From contig KQ965733.1 in the NCBI GenBank assembly GCA_001574975.1, positions 251,012 to 315,011 of the forward strand: a stretch of DNA of 64,000 nucleotides, written 5' to 3'. Every line of letters begins with the position of its first letter. Positions within the stretch are counted from its first letter, which is position 1. This document shows positions 46,789 to 58,657 of this stretch, piece after piece. The notes beneath the pieces are model-generated. The model had not been told where the DNA came from. It saw only the letters and a list, made by a program, of their open reading frames with translations, and ran no database searches. The DNA comes from Gonapodya prolifera JEL478 (lineage: Eukaryota; Monoblepharomycota; Monoblepharidomycetes; Monoblepharidales; Gonapodyaceae). Both the position numbers and the translations under genes were made by a program.

Positions 46789-47426
46789 ATGGATCTGAGA
46801 CAAGTATCTCGTATTATGGTTGAGTTCGCACCTCGAGACGTTCATGCTCGATCGTTGAGGTGAAGTGCTCTTGTCAACTTTGGATGTTCTGCCATCGCTT
46901 CATCAAACCCCCATACGCTGCCCCTCGGTCTTCACATTCCCATGCCTGTCACCGAATCGATCCCACGGCTCTATCACTGCATTTGATCAGGACCTTCCTT
47001 TTACACGTTTCTGACGACGGTAAACGGGAGTCCAACCCGAACTGTCGAATACAGACAACAATCGCCGATAGAGTTGCCACTCCCGGTCTCCAGGTTACAT
47101 ATAGTAAGTCTCCGTTGACTTTTCCAACAAGCACCAATGCCGTTTCGGGGGAATTCGAACAGGTTTTTGCTGCATACTAAAGCACCAGAGGATGATTTTC
47201 GGGGCACTTGTGGATCCTGAAGACGTTATTTGTTTTCATGGCATTGCGACACAGTCTCATGCAACCTTACCTTCCTTTCCATTACACTGCGTGCGACCTT
47301 CAACTTGTAGAGGATGGGAAATCGCTGAACATGGTTACATCTTCTATGACGGCAGAAGAAATCCTCCGCGAATTTCGACGACACGCACGGGCACTGCAAG
47401 AAGACGAGGACGCAAAATCCGCTTAA
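46789..47426 (+). CDS. MRPL53: Mitochondrial large-subunit ribosomal protein mL53
   Basis: Component of the mitochondrial 54S/39S ribosomal subunit (MRP-L53; MRPL44 in yeast). Exons 46789-46859, 46991-47103 and 47311-47426 join in phase to 99 residues, matching the small size of the family. Visible: MDLRQVSRIMVEFAPRD with ARSLRTFLLHV, the family's SNPxC motif (KRESNPNCRIQTTIADRV), LQVTYKDGKSLNMV, and the C-terminal MTAEEILREFRRHARALQED. No obvious long presequence; the basic N-terminal helix may serve. The last exon is recognised only after splicing. Confidence 0.88.
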
Positions 47427-47569
47427 TGTCGCATTGGATTAAGTGTGAATGTGCATGCAATGGTCTGGGGGAAGGAAAGAATTGAAGTTTGCATTTATTA
47501 CCTTTGTTAGTTAGAACGGTAATCGATAGAGCAGTAATCGAACAACCAAATATCATTGAAACGATTGCA

Positions 47570-50500
47570 ATGTCTTTTCCTCGCCGAATGATTCCATCAC
47601 CGCCCGGTGAGTTCTTGGCCACCAGTGGAATGTCATTGCAGTTTATGCTGTTGTCATCGAACTCCGTTCCTTTCCTATCGTGACAGCCTTGCCGCTTGAG
47701 CCCTCAGTAACATTTCTTGAGGTCATTTCGACGGAATCCTCGGTCTTGGCTCAGCGACAAGTGAGAGTGTTCCGTGGAAGTTCAGTGTCCAGCGAGTCCT
47801 CATCATTTTGGTGCTTCAGACGGCTTTGATGAATATTACAAGAGCTATCTATCAAATTTCTGAGCTGTCTGAATTTGCTGCTGACTTGTTCGATTGTGAG
47901 GCGCTTCGTTTCTATTTGCGTCGAGCTCCGTCGTGAATGTTTCCGGTCACCAGCTCTTCTTGCGAAGACAAACTCCGTGGTGGACCGCGTCTCGTCTATT
48001 GAATCGAGAATTGAAGGCCTCAAGGAAATGCTTGGTGGCGTGAAGCAGCGTGTCGCAGAGCACGGAGTAGTGCAGTCGCGTTTGGTGTCTGAAAGTATGT
48101 CGCCGATGGTCTTGCCTGAGCTTCGAGTCGAATTAATCAACTTTGCGATTTCGCAGGGCTGGAATGGCGACCACCACCTGTTTCGTTTACCTCTCATTTC
48201 ACCAAGCTGACGGAGCCGGGTTCGATCACCTCATACTATGAGACCCTCCCACCATTACCTCCCCTAGAAATTCTTGACGAATTTCGAACAGATGGGCAAC
48301 CAAGCATGAAGTTTTTCTCTTACCCTCAGTTTTTCGAGGAACAATGGAAGGTCAAGATGGAGAAGGAGGAAGATGAGAGACGGAAAAAACGCGAAGAAAG
48401 GAAGAAAATGAAAGTGAGTCTTTAATTGGGACATTGCTGAGCTGCATGTTTCCGATCAATCGCGGCGAATTGCAGCACGAGAAACGCAACAAAAGGGAAC
48501 GTGAAATAAAGTCTTTAGACGTTATCACATACGACAGCGAAGGCAACGCTATTATCTCGAAACCTGCGGGAGGCCCCGACGCGTCTGAGTCTGGCGCAAC
48601 TACCGGGCTGCTTATGAAGCTTGCCGCCAAGCGGAAAGAAGGGACACAGAAAACACCTGCACAATTGCCAGCGCTGAATCCGACTCCTGTTGTTGCACTA
48701 CAAGAAGAGAACAATGGGAGCCGTATTCCTCATTTAAATTTGGAATACGGGGATGGCAGTGAACTACCGGAGCAGGCGCAAGGGAACGTTGCACCACCTT
48801 CTTTACGCGACAATGTGGTCATTTCATCAATGGACGCAGAACGGGCTGATGGAATTTCGTCTGTTGACAATGGTATGGTTGTAGATCAGGGTGAGGTGGA
48901 TTTGGATGAAGACTCCACTCAATCGAATCGCTTAAAGACACGGATAAGTGGCCGCACGATCGACAAGGTGGATGATGTTGACGTGGCAGATGACCAATTT
49001 GAGGAAGGGGAAGGAGGAGGCCTGGGGAATGCTCTCAAGGATGCTATGTCCCGACTGAAGAGGAGCAATGAAACGACCCCAACAGGTTCTTTGGGCAAAA
49101 GTTCCGCAACTAAGGCGTTACGCTCTGTTGCGATCGAGTCCTCCAATATGGGGACAAAAAAGCGAAGACCCGGGGCGCGTGTTGCCATTGAAAAGGTTTC
49201 ACCAACAAAGCAGGCTTCCGGTGAGCGTGATTCTGATCCGGACGGAAACGAACTCGGCGAAAACACATCAGCCCAACCTCCACGCCCTTGTTTGACTGAA
49301 GCTCAAATTGTTTCGCAAGGCTTGGACAATGACGCTGACGGAACTGAAGGTCTAATCGAGCAAGAACCTGTCGTTCTTCAAATGAAGCAAAATGCGAATG
49401 TTGCAATGCGTTCAGCCAAGACCAATGTCACCACTGTTGTAGATATGCCTCGAAGTATATCCGACGACGAAGAACGCCAGACAGCTCGTGAGCCAAAAAC
49501 ACAAAAGAAGGCCAAGATTCCTCCAGATAACGCGAACAGTGATGAAGTGGAGATTGAGGAGGAAGATGTAAACTCACCGGCTGATTTGAAGAACTCGCAA
49601 GACGACGAATGCGATCATAATGTTTCGGAAGATGACGAGGTCCCCGAAACCGTCGGTAGCATTGCAGCACATGAAGAAGAACCCGAGACAGTTGATTCAG
49701 ACAAGGCGAAAGAACTTCGGCAGGCAATGCTGAAGCTCAAGAAGCCTAAAGCACAGCACCCTCGTGAATTGCCTCCAAAGAAGAGTGAACCCTCCTTTGA
49801 GGACGATGGCCACCTAAGTGAGGAAGAAGAAGATTCAACCCATCTCGACGACCCAAGTGAGGAAGCAGAAACGCAGGAACCGGAGAACGCTAATTCGTTC
49901 CAGGATAGCCTCAAAAATGGTGTTGCTCGACTGAAAAAAGTCACAAATACTGCGCCACGAGAATCGTCGCTTCCCCCACTTCCGACCGAAGACACAGAAG
50001 AAACAGAAGACACGGAAGACACGGAAGACACGGAAGACACATCTGCGCATATCCCTCCGCCACCTCCTGCTCTTCCTTCCGTGACTGGGTCGAACATCAA
50101 TGGCACCAGATTGAAAGCACCACCACCACCACCACTGGCCCCGGTAGCGCCGGCATCACCGGCTTCTGGCGGCAAACGCACCGTGGATTCAAAGAAGGAT
50201 ACAAGTCCTTCTCCAAAGAGTGTCGATCCTCGAAACAATATGCTGGCAGACATCCGAAGTGGAGGGGTGGGTTCCATTATCCGATTAATGTCTGATTTGA
50301 TGTAATGCTTCACATTTTTGGTTTTCAGTTCAAATTGAAGAAGGTCGAATCACCTTCCACTCCAAAGTCGAAGGCGCCTGAAACTCCCTTGACGCCTGCT
50401 GGTGCTATCGCACAGGCAATTTCCAAGGCATCTCCTGATGGTGCTTTGCCGGGATCAAGTGCCTCAGACGTCAACCCGCTTTTGGGGATGTTGAAGAAGG

Positions 50501-50723
50501 TTTCTCCACAACAGGTGCAGAAAGAAAGGCGCACTAGCACGGCAGGACTTGGTACGGGCGATGTTGCTGCCATTCTTATGCGAAGAGCGAAAATGGTCGA
50601 AAGTGATAGTGATGAAGGTGGGTAACTTGAACCGTATTGGAGGTTGCTTATCTCAAAACCAATTTACTATATTTTTTCTTGTTAGGAAGTGACAGTAGTG
50701 ATAGTGAGGGGGACTGGACGTAA
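47570..50723 (+). CDS. SCAR: SCAR/WAVE actin-nucleation regulator with multiple WH2-like motifs
   Basis: Activates the Arp2/3 complex at the leading edge as part of the WAVE regulatory complex. Eight exons (47570-47606, 47687-47760, 47820-47895, 47954-48094, 48157-48413, 48476-50266, 50329-50617, 50686-50723) close in phase to 900 residues. N-terminal SCAR homology domain: ALPLEPSVTFLEVIS, TALMNITRAIYQISELSEFA, DLFDSLLAKTNSVVDRVSSI, MKFFSYPQFFEEQWKVKM and a basic KRxxK run, as in WAVE. A long acidic linker holds WH2-like segments (NALKDAMSRLKRS; ELRQAMLKLKKPK; DSLKNGVARLKKVT), a polyproline stretch, then the canonical WH2 MLADIRSGGFKLKKVES split by an intron. The C-region (DVAAILMRRAKMVESDSD) and acidic A-region ending SDSEGDWT, with the required Trp, complete the VCA module. 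Known from chytrids and linked to crawling motility. Confidence 0.92.
49990..50043 (+). repeat. Short GAAGACACG-type tandem repeat inside SCAR
   Basis: Four to five copies of a 9-bp unit encoding Glu-Asp-Thr lie in the acidic linker just before the polyproline stretch. Copies are nearly identical at the DNA level, pointing to recent slippage. Length is likely variable between strains. Confidence 0.75.
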
Positions 50724-50820
50724 CGATGCAAAGAGGAGAAAATTGTTGCCCAAAATATTATGTTTGTACCCTTTCACTTGGTCCTCCTTTTTTCCGCCAG
50801 AGACTCCACGCCAAAGGATT

Positions 50821-52767
50821 ATGCTTTCGAACGCCGAAACCATGGCCCCCGAATTGCAATCCACACAGCCTGCTGTCTCTGCGAAGAGGGACAAGAAAAA
50901 GAAGAAGAGCGAGGCCGTTGTCGTTGACGAACAACCTGCAGTGTCAAGCGGGAACCAGACTAGGCCAGATTCGCCACAAGGAGACGAAGCGAAGAGCAAG
51001 AATCTTTACGTGGAAGCGATTTCGAAACGGTTACGGAATCTTAAGAAGAAACTCGTGAGTTTCCATGGAATTCTGACCAGGTATCGGAAACATGTGTCCA
51101 CGCCCCGTCGTGGGGCATTTCGCATGGAGACGCCAAACATCTCTATTGCGAAGCTGCAATCGCTGGCTAGCTTTCCTTCCAATCCTTTCTCGTTGTATCA
51201 CCGGCTATTTGACCCACAACAACCCACCGTTGTAACTATAGGGAAAACTCGAACAGTACGATGCGGTCCCGAAGGATCAGCTCAATGTGGACCAACAGCA
51301 AGCGTTGAGTAAGAGGCCTGAACTTCAAGCAACTTTCAAAGAGTTGGAAGACATTGTGAAGCAATTTAACCTTCTGGACGCCGAGGTGATTAAGCCTGTT
51401 ATGTTTCGGCATGTCAATGCGCATTCATTTCTCAAGTTATTGTTTGCAGGAAATAAAGGCGGAGAAAGTCGCACGAGAGCAACGAGAGAAGGAGGAGCAA
51501 GCCAAAATTGAAAGGGCAGTCCATGATGAAAAGGTCTGTGTCGAACGCTCGACGAAGCCAGACGACAATGTTTTAACCTCTCCCTTGAACCTATAGCGTC
51601 AGAACGATATCAACACCAGCACTCTTCTGCGGACGATTATTGCACTAAACAGGCTTACCGCAATCCCGCAAACGGTTCAACTCTCTCCTGAACAGTGGCA
51701 AACACTAGTCTACTTTAAACAAGTTTTGACGGGAGAAGGCACGTTGGACATTAGGTTCGAATTATTTCTCGGACTATACGTTGGTGTTACATCGACCCTC
51801 CCTGGTTGCTCAGTATCGACAGTTTGGCTGGGCCTGCAATTCACCACCTCACGAAATACGTCACCCTCTCACCGGAGCCATTCGTTTCTACTATTTCCTA
51901 CGCTGATATCTACAGCCTCGTTGAACTCATCATCAACCCCCCACCACCACCAGCGCCACCGGTTTTTGGCCTCGCTGATGAGATCGAAGTTAACGGCGTA
52001 CAAGATGAAATTCCTGATGCAGTACCAGTAATTACGTCGGAGGAAGGAGTGGTGTTGCTGGACGAAGCCCCTACCCACACCTTTGAAGAAGAGGAAGAAA
52101 TTGAGGTCAAGAGTGCAATTGCCATTCCAGAGGGTGGCATTAGGTTTGGTAACCTCTCGAATGACGAAGAAGGTGAGCTCGAGCTTCTCGGAAACAATTT
52201 TGTTACACTCGCATGTGTGAATCCGAAGGATGAGTTCCACGATTTAAATTTTTCGATTAGTCTTTAAGACATCAAAATGGTTACATATTTGGAACTGACA
52301 GATTCTGTTAACGATCGTTTTCGGAACGCTCTCATCGATGAATCTAACCACTGGTTTTTTCAGCTCGCGAACCCGATTCATTCCTGTCTGGAGAACAAAC
52401 TGCTGTAACAAACGGAATCACTTATCAGATCGTCACTGACGAGGCCCCTGTTACTGCGACTGGCGCCTGGAGCGAAGCAACGCACATTCCCGCAGAGCAA
52501 GAAGGTGCCCACCAGTACGCAGAACTTGCAGCTGTAGAGGACATCACACCGATTGCCGCGAGTCCTCCTGGTGGCCCCAACGGTGGCTTCCAGCAGGCGC
52601 AAGGTTGGAGGGGTGGATACCGTGGAGGTCCTCGCGGTGGGTTCAGGGGTGGATTCAGGGGCGCGCCGTTCAGGGGTGGGCGTGGGAATGGCAGGGGTGC
52701 GGGTGGGCGCGGAGGCTGGTCTGGCCAGCCAAGGGGTCGAGGTGGTAATGCTCAAAGAGGTCAATAG
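50821..52767 (+). CDS. Caprin-like RNA-binding protein with RGG tail
   Basis: Cytoplasmic RNA-binding protein related to Caprin, which regulates translation and stress granules with G3BP in animals. Exons 50821-51054, 51242-51385, 51450-51533, 51597-51754, 51814-52172 and 52364-52767 join in phase to 460 residues. Basic N-terminus (AKRDKKKKKSEAVVVDE), then the Caprin helical region: VEAISKRLRNLKKKLGKLEQ, LNVDQQQALSKRPELQATFK, EIKAEKVAREQREKEEQAKI, NTSTLLRTIIALNRL. A domain like the Caprin dimerisation region follows (LSPEQWQTLVYFKQVLTGEG, FVSTISYADIYSLVELII). The C-terminus is RGG-rich (WRGGYRGGPRGGFRGG). Starts 97 bp after SCAR ends, same strand. An ATG at 50842 is an alternative start. Family call rests on the helical pattern plus RGG tail. 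Confidence 0.8.
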
Positions 52768-52836
52768 GCAAAAGCATGTGTTTTTTGAGCGGAAAAAATA
52801 ATACAGCTGCGAACTGAAATGTGCGACGACTGTGCA

Positions 52837-54170
52837 TCAAAGAAGCATCCGTGGTCTCAAAATGACAACGTATACAGCGGTAGCGATAACTCCCAAGAAG
52901 AGAAATAGAACTGACGAATAATAATTAACGTGACGCGTGACAATGTCACTGAGTTGATGATTCAACTCACAGGCGATTACAAGTTTTGTTCGTCCAGTGA
53001 CCCATCGCGGTCCGTAGGAACCCTGTTTTCACCTTGAATCTAGACATTTCAAAGACTTGGCAAGTTTCGATTGAGCACTTACCTCCGGTTTGACCGTTGT
53101 GTGAAACCGTAACGAATTCCAAAAACCCCCCTCCGCCCGTCGCAGGGCTTCTCTCTGCCGATCTTGGCTCACCGATGTTGGTATCGTTTGTACGTGGTCA
53201 TTTGTCCACTTGTGAACGTCTGCCACTAGAGATGACGTTGACAACGGAGTTGCCGTCGCTGAATGCGAATGCGAATGCGACTTCAAAATCGCGTCGACGT
53301 TGAAAGACGGGGCGACTGTCGGTGAGAGGGGTAAGGTCATGAGAATCGTTTCGGAGACGGGTCTGGACGCCGAGGAGGGAGTAATCGTTAGAAACGTGGA
53401 GGTGGTTGACCGGCTCAAGTTGGTTCGATCTGACTCTGCTTTTGTGACGCGAGAGGCAGAAGACGCTGACGATTCCGGACGAACAGGATGTATGTTACTC
53501 ATGGTCCAGGTGTCGGACTGATCCCCTTCAGCAAGAAACTCGTCGGGTGGATTCACAAAGATGCCTTAGCGATAGGATGCTGTCATCCAATGGTGGGCCG
53601 AATAGAAGGCAGTGAAAACGCACCTGGGCTGACGTCAGGCACGACTTTGTTGGGTGATCGATGATGAAGACCACTCGATGTGTACGACGCCTCGTACATT
53701 ACAGACGGCTGGTGCACATTCGAGGACCAAGTGTTTTGTTCGCTGGACGGGACTGCATTTATGCTCGGATATACCATCGAGACGTTTTGGCTTTGAATTC
53801 TTCGGGGAATCCGCGTTGCTGAGCCATTGTAGTTCGGACCGGCCAAAGCTCTTCGAGGTTCTTCTTCAGAGTAGGCGGCCATCACGTTCCGATCTATGAT
53901 CCCGATCTCTTCCCGCGCGTCCTCTTTTCGCACAGGAACACCATTGGGAGCCATTTTTGGTGCACCCAAAGCGCCCGCAGCTGAGTTGTTTCCCAAAGAA
54001 GGAGGTGTATGTCACACCAGAGATCTGGCACAAAAACTACCCTCACACCCACCAAATTCATCTTCCAAGCGACCCAGGTGGTTTGCTCCATGTCCACGTT
54101 GGGCGGCCGTCTTCCCGTCGGACAAAGGTATCCCACTCCTTCCCGACGAAGCATTTCGCGTGATGGGCAT
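52837..54170 (-). CDS. Disordered protein with C-terminal membrane anchor
   Basis: Unrecognised. Exons 54170-54053, 53980-53624, 53564-53083 and 53022-52837 join in phase to 380 residues. Most of it is Ser/Asn/Thr-rich disordered sequence (IFVNPPDEFLAEGDQSDTW; SHSHSHSATATPLSTSS) with a short ordered segment SQDRQREALRRAEGGFWNSL. The last exon, open for only 62 codons, gives GSYGPRWVTGRTKLVIACEL, NHQLSDIVTRHVNYY and a single hydrophobic span SSVLFLFLGVIATAVYVVIL with a basic stop-transfer end (RPRMLL). This looks like a tail-anchored topology with a large cytosolic part. Convergent with the Caprin-like gene, 69 bp apart. Confidence 0.7.
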
Positions 54171-54750
54171 GGGGGCGAGAGAGGGGTAACCGACGTCAAT
54201 CGTCTGACCACTGAATTTGTAGAATACGCAGAGTCGTGCAGCTTCAAAGAGCGAGCCAAGAACGGAACCAGATTAATCGGCGAATGTTTTCAAGGCCAGT
54301 CCCTGCATCCTTCCATTCGATTTCCCACACTCTGTGCTGGTCACTTACCTGTAACGAGCCGCTATTCAGAGCAATAAAGATAAATAAAACTAAATAGATG
54401 GACGGACACATGAAAGAATAATATATGTTGGGGCAATATTCACTAAGTCGTGGAAAGACCGACATGCCATACATGCACCAAATGAAATTCAATTATTATC
54501 CGCTCGTTGGCGGAACGTGTTTATTCTTGCTTAATGGTTTTACAAAAAGGAAGAGCAGGGGAGCAGAGAAGAAAACCCATCGTCCAGTGTATACCAAAGG
54601 CCAAAGTCTGCAAGGCATTCCAATCCCATCAAGAAGCGCACAAGCACATCCCTCATCTAAAACACAACGTGCTCGATTTTCCACTGGTGTCACAACCAGA
54701 TTATGTACACACTCTCACACACCACCACTGAGGGACCTTCTACCCTCCAT
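54171..54750. other. Intergenic stretch between two - strand genes
   Basis: About 580 bp that must contain the promoter of the membrane-anchored protein and the 3' UTR of the bZIP gene. AATAAA-like runs near 54366-54385 and an A/T-rich patch up to 54530 are present. The + strand ORF at 54425-54817 runs into the bZIP tail antisense and has no domain; I regard it as chance. Confidence 0.45.
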
Positions 54751-57508
54751 TCATCGCCCATCTAATCCGGGCCACCCTGCTACGCCCCTGGCACCCTGCT
54801 GCTGCGGAGCCTTGTAGGTTCCTTTGAGCAGCGACTGGATGAACGCAGCGGCCGCCTGGGACGCCTCGTTCTGCACCCCGACCTTGCTCGACTCGCCAAG
54901 CGTCGGAGGCTTGGCAGCTGGCACAACGTGCTTCGGAGCCTGCTGCTGCACCTGCGCACCGAAAGGCTGGGTCGCAGCCTGCACTGGATGCGCCTGCTGC
55001 GACATCGGCTGCGTCACACCCTGCTCTTTCTGCTGCTGCTGCGCCTGCCTCTGCCTCGAGTTCTCCCTCAGCGCCGCAGCAATGTTGCGCTTGATGGCAT
55101 CGTATTCCTCCCTGCTCAGCGCCGCCTGCGGCGCAGGACCCAGCGATCCGGCGGGGGCCAGCGAGTCGAGAAGCGACGCGGGTGTCGTAAACACGAGCGA
55201 AGCCGGGGGTTTCTGCGGCTGGTTCTGCGTTGCTGCTGGCGGTCGTGCGACCTCCGGTACAGGCTTGGCAGCCACCGATACACGGGGGGGCTCCACAGTC
55301 GGCAAGCTCGCGTTCCTGGCGCGGTACGCTTGCGCCCCAACTTGAATTTCCTTGGTTACAACGGCCTGCATTTGTTGCTGCTGGACCTGCTTTGCAGCCT
55401 GCACCACCGAGGCGGGCGACTTGCCCTTGGCGCTCGCACCAGAGCTCCCTCCGGCAAGCATCTCCAGGTATGCCTTGAAATCCTGGGGGTAGGTTGTTGG
55501 CGCCGAGAAGTGGTACGGAGCAGACAAAACGTCTCCAGAGGTGGGGACGCCGAAGGCCATGGGGGACGGCTGCTGGTAAGCTCCAGGGAAGGGCGCCGGG
55601 AAGCCGAATGCGGCATTTTGGACGGGAGGGACTTGGGAGGCGGGGGAGCTCAACGCAAGCCCCAAAGACGCCCAAAGATCGACAGCTGGGTCTGCAGGGA
55701 GCACGGCCTGGTTCGCGGTAAGCTGAGTCGGAACCGGGGGCACGTTGAGGGCCTCAACGGCGGCCTTTGATTTGGCTCTGACGGTTTCGACGGGGTCGGC
55801 GGTGGGAAGCTCGGGGAGAAGGGAAGACCCAGAACCCATGGCCTTGCGGTACACGGCTACTTCGGCCTTGAGCTTGCGGTTCTCCTCGAGGACCTTGGTG
55901 AGGGAAGAGCGGAGGGCGCGGCGGTCGGATTCGGAGTTGCGGAGTTGGTCTTCGAGAGTTGAAACATACTATTGGGTGGCGGGGAAAAAAAAGGGTAAGC
56001 ATCAAATAGCACACAGACCGACGCTCCAACCAGCCCCCCTGCCTCGCGAGAGATTACACACCTCCTTTTTCCTCAGCCTGAAGTTCCTTGCGCTGATCTT
56101 GTTCCTCAACTGTCTGCGTTCCCTCGCCGACAGGTTGGACCTCTGCAGCTCCTTCTCCAGATCCTCCGTGGGCTCCTTGGGCTGGTTGCCCGCGTGCCGG
56201 CCGGGGTTGTTGGGGCTGGGTTGGTGGATCAGAGAAAGGGGGTCGACTTCTGCAATAATGAAAGGGGACAAGATGAATGTTATCCAACGTGTAAAAGAAT
56301 GACGCATCAGCATGAAAATAAACCCACCATCGTCCTCAAACTTGACCGTCTCAACCTCGTCCTCCATCTCGGCGTCTGCACTCTCGGTAAGGAGCTTGGC
56401 GTAGTCGCCAACCTCGCCAAGACCGCCCTCCTTGAGCGCCGCAAAGGGGTCGTTGACGAGGTCCCGGTCGCGCGCGGAGAAGTCGTACAAAAGACCTTCC
56501 TTGTACAGGGCCTGCAGCTGCGCTTGGATGTGGGGCGCAGGGCCTGTGGACGCGGATGACGGCACGAAGGGCTCTAAGATTTCTGCGGGCGGGGCAGTCA
56601 AGATCGATGGGTCGACGCCGGGGAACATGAGAGAGGGGTCGAATTCGGACGGGTCGTAAGGAGGGCCGAGGAAGTAGTCGTACTGGTAGGCGGGGTCAGG
56701 GAATGCATCGACGGGAGGGAAGATTTCAGAGGGTGTGATGGTGGCGGAGAGGGTGGATGACGATGGGGTGGAGCGCGTGGGAGAGGCCATGGGAATGGCG
56801 TGAGGTGGTGTTGAAGGTGGGGAGTAGGGTGAGGGTCTGAAAGGTTGGGAAGGAAACGTTGGACGGCGGGGAGAAGGGAACGAGGTGTAGAGAGAAGTGT
56901 GAAGGGGTGGGAGAGAGAAGGAGACGATAAGAATGTGCATAAAAAACAAACGAAGACACTGCAGCCAGGATACATGTTGCATGTTTCGATGCACCAACAT
57001 GCAGAGTCCGAAGGGAGAAGTCGCATCGAGATGTCCTATGACACACCCATATGCATACTCACTTCAGTTCAGGCCCATCCTGGACCATTTCGTCGTCTCC
57101 AGACACGGTGTTGTCATTGAGCCAAGCCTCGTCAATGATGGAGGACAAGTCCTGCCCGACATTTGTAGAGGACGATCCGTCGGCAGCGAACGGCAGAGGA
57201 GGCTCTGCGGCGTAGGGGTCGGTGGCTGCGAGGATGGCCGCGAGATCCGAGGACGAAGAAGTGCGGGAGATGGCATCCTTGAAGAGTTTGTTCGAGTAGT
57301 AGGAGTCGCGTTTGAAGTAGTCCATGGACTCCTTGAGCGGGTTTGACGACGAAGAAGAGGACGAGGACGAGTCCTGCGCATCTTGGGAGTCGGGGTGGGA
57401 GAAGACGGAGGACTTGAAGGAGAGTTGGTGGACTGAGTCAGCCCAGAGATTTGGGTTCTTCTGGACTGGGAGCAGGAATGGGTTCGAGTTGGAGTAGAGA
57501 ACAGACAT
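54751..57508 (-). CDS. bZIP transcription factor
   Basis: Sequence-specific DNA-binding dimer. Exons 57508-57063, 56836-56328, 56249-56062 and 55968-54751 join in phase to 786 residues. The N-terminal part is acidic/Ser-rich and likely activating (KESMDYFKRDSYYSN; EAWLNDNTVSGDDEMVQDGP). The basic region reads RRQLRNKISARNFRLRKKE, matching the N-x7-R rule, and continues over an intron into the zipper YVSTLEDQLRNSESDRRALR, SSLTKVLEENRKLKAEV, with Leu roughly every seven residues. The C-terminal 390 residues are Ala/Pro/Gln-rich (QQQQMQAVV; RQRQAQQQQKEQG), with NEASQAAAAFIQSLL near the end. The NKISARNFR form is common in fungal bZIPs. Target genes cannot be inferred. Confidence 0.92.
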
Positions 57509-58657
57509 TTCTAGTGGATGAAAGTGTCCGTGAGTGTGCGGAAGGCTGGTGAGTGCGGGGAAAAAAGGCGAGGTCAGCGCACAAACAACCGACAATTCGA
57601 ATGCAACAGTGCCCCATTCCCCAGTCATGCGGTCATTTCTGCTCTCCTTTCTTTTCGCGATCCCATCCTCGCATTCCTGCATGGTGGCCCTGAACTTCTT
57701 CAACCCTCCCTGGCCTTCTCGCGGCTGCACCCGCCCCATTTCCCGATGCCGCCACTCGCTGGACCCCGTTCCCCCATTTCCACCTCCTGCTGTCCCCGCT
57801 CCCTCTCCTCCGGCCGTCGCCGCCACCGCTACTCACCGCCAAAACAGCGTCCGGCAAATTCGGCTTGGTGTGGCGGTGTCCTCTGGAGTGCGCGGCTGTT
57901 GCGGTTGCTTCTAAGTGCGAGTGCGTGCGTTGTCTTCGTGGATTGCAGTGGCAGAGTTCCTTCCAGAGTCCGCGGAGTGTCGCTCAGCCAGTTGCTGAGG
58001 TCGCACGTCGCACTTACGAAGATCCGCGAAAATCAGAATCTGCCATGCTCTGTGCCACAATCCGATCCCCCAATCAACATGGAATCTTTTGCAGAAGAGT
58101 CGTTATCGCCAGTTCTCTTCAGCACTGTCTCTCCACCAACTGTCAGATCTTTTGTATAGTGACGATTCCACGCAGATCTCTCTCTCTCCGGGAAAACCAC
58201 TCTCTGGCGCGTAAAATATGTTTCTTCCGAGAAATCTTCCCTTACTTTTACTTTTTTTACTCCGTCTCATCAATCTCACCAGTACCATCACCTCACTTGT
58301 AAAATTAGTTTTCGTTTCCCCTGCACTTCTGAGATTGATTGTGTTTCAACCAAAACACTGTCTGGTGGAGCGAATGTGATATGAACGAACACCAGTACTC
58401 CCACATACAGGAAACCGTGGAAAAAGTCGTCCAAAATATCCAGGGAATGCGTTTGGAAGGTCTTACTCCGTATATTTTCTGCTTTCCACTCTCAATATAT
58501 CCTTGTGATCTCCAGTGTTTCGTTCACACTGCACTTCCCCATAGGTCGCATTTTAATAAAAGCACCACTGTAATCACTCTGTCGCACTTTGTCCCCATTG
58601 CGAAGCCGCGCCGCCTGTGGTCACCAACACCCCGACTAATCACCCGCACCATCACGC
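57509..58657. promoter_or_regulatory. Long divergent intergenic region bZIP / DNAJB13
   Basis: About 1.15 kb between the two start codons, the longest gene-free stretch in this part. ORFs on + (57518-58159, 57865-58302) and - (up to 57826) overlap each other without domains or splice continuity, so I take them as chance in the C/T-rich bZIP leader. The half near 58140-58330 is T-rich. It likely contains extended regulatory sequence. Confidence 0.45.

Noticed and set aside
49615-50313. 232-codon serine-rich - strand ORF opposite the SCAR linker
   Set aside because: It is the complement of the GAA/GAC-rich acidic linker; serine richness comes from the reverse strand of those codons.
54740-55675. 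311-codon - strand ORF and a 280-codon + strand ORF overlapping the bZIP C-terminus
   Set aside because: The 367-codon frame continues directly from the zipper exon; the others are cysteine/arginine- or leucine-rich shadows of its Gln/Ala-rich codons.
57518-58302. ORFs in the bZIP/DNAJB13 intergenic region
   Set aside because: They overlap in several frames on both strands with no domain, signal or splice continuation.
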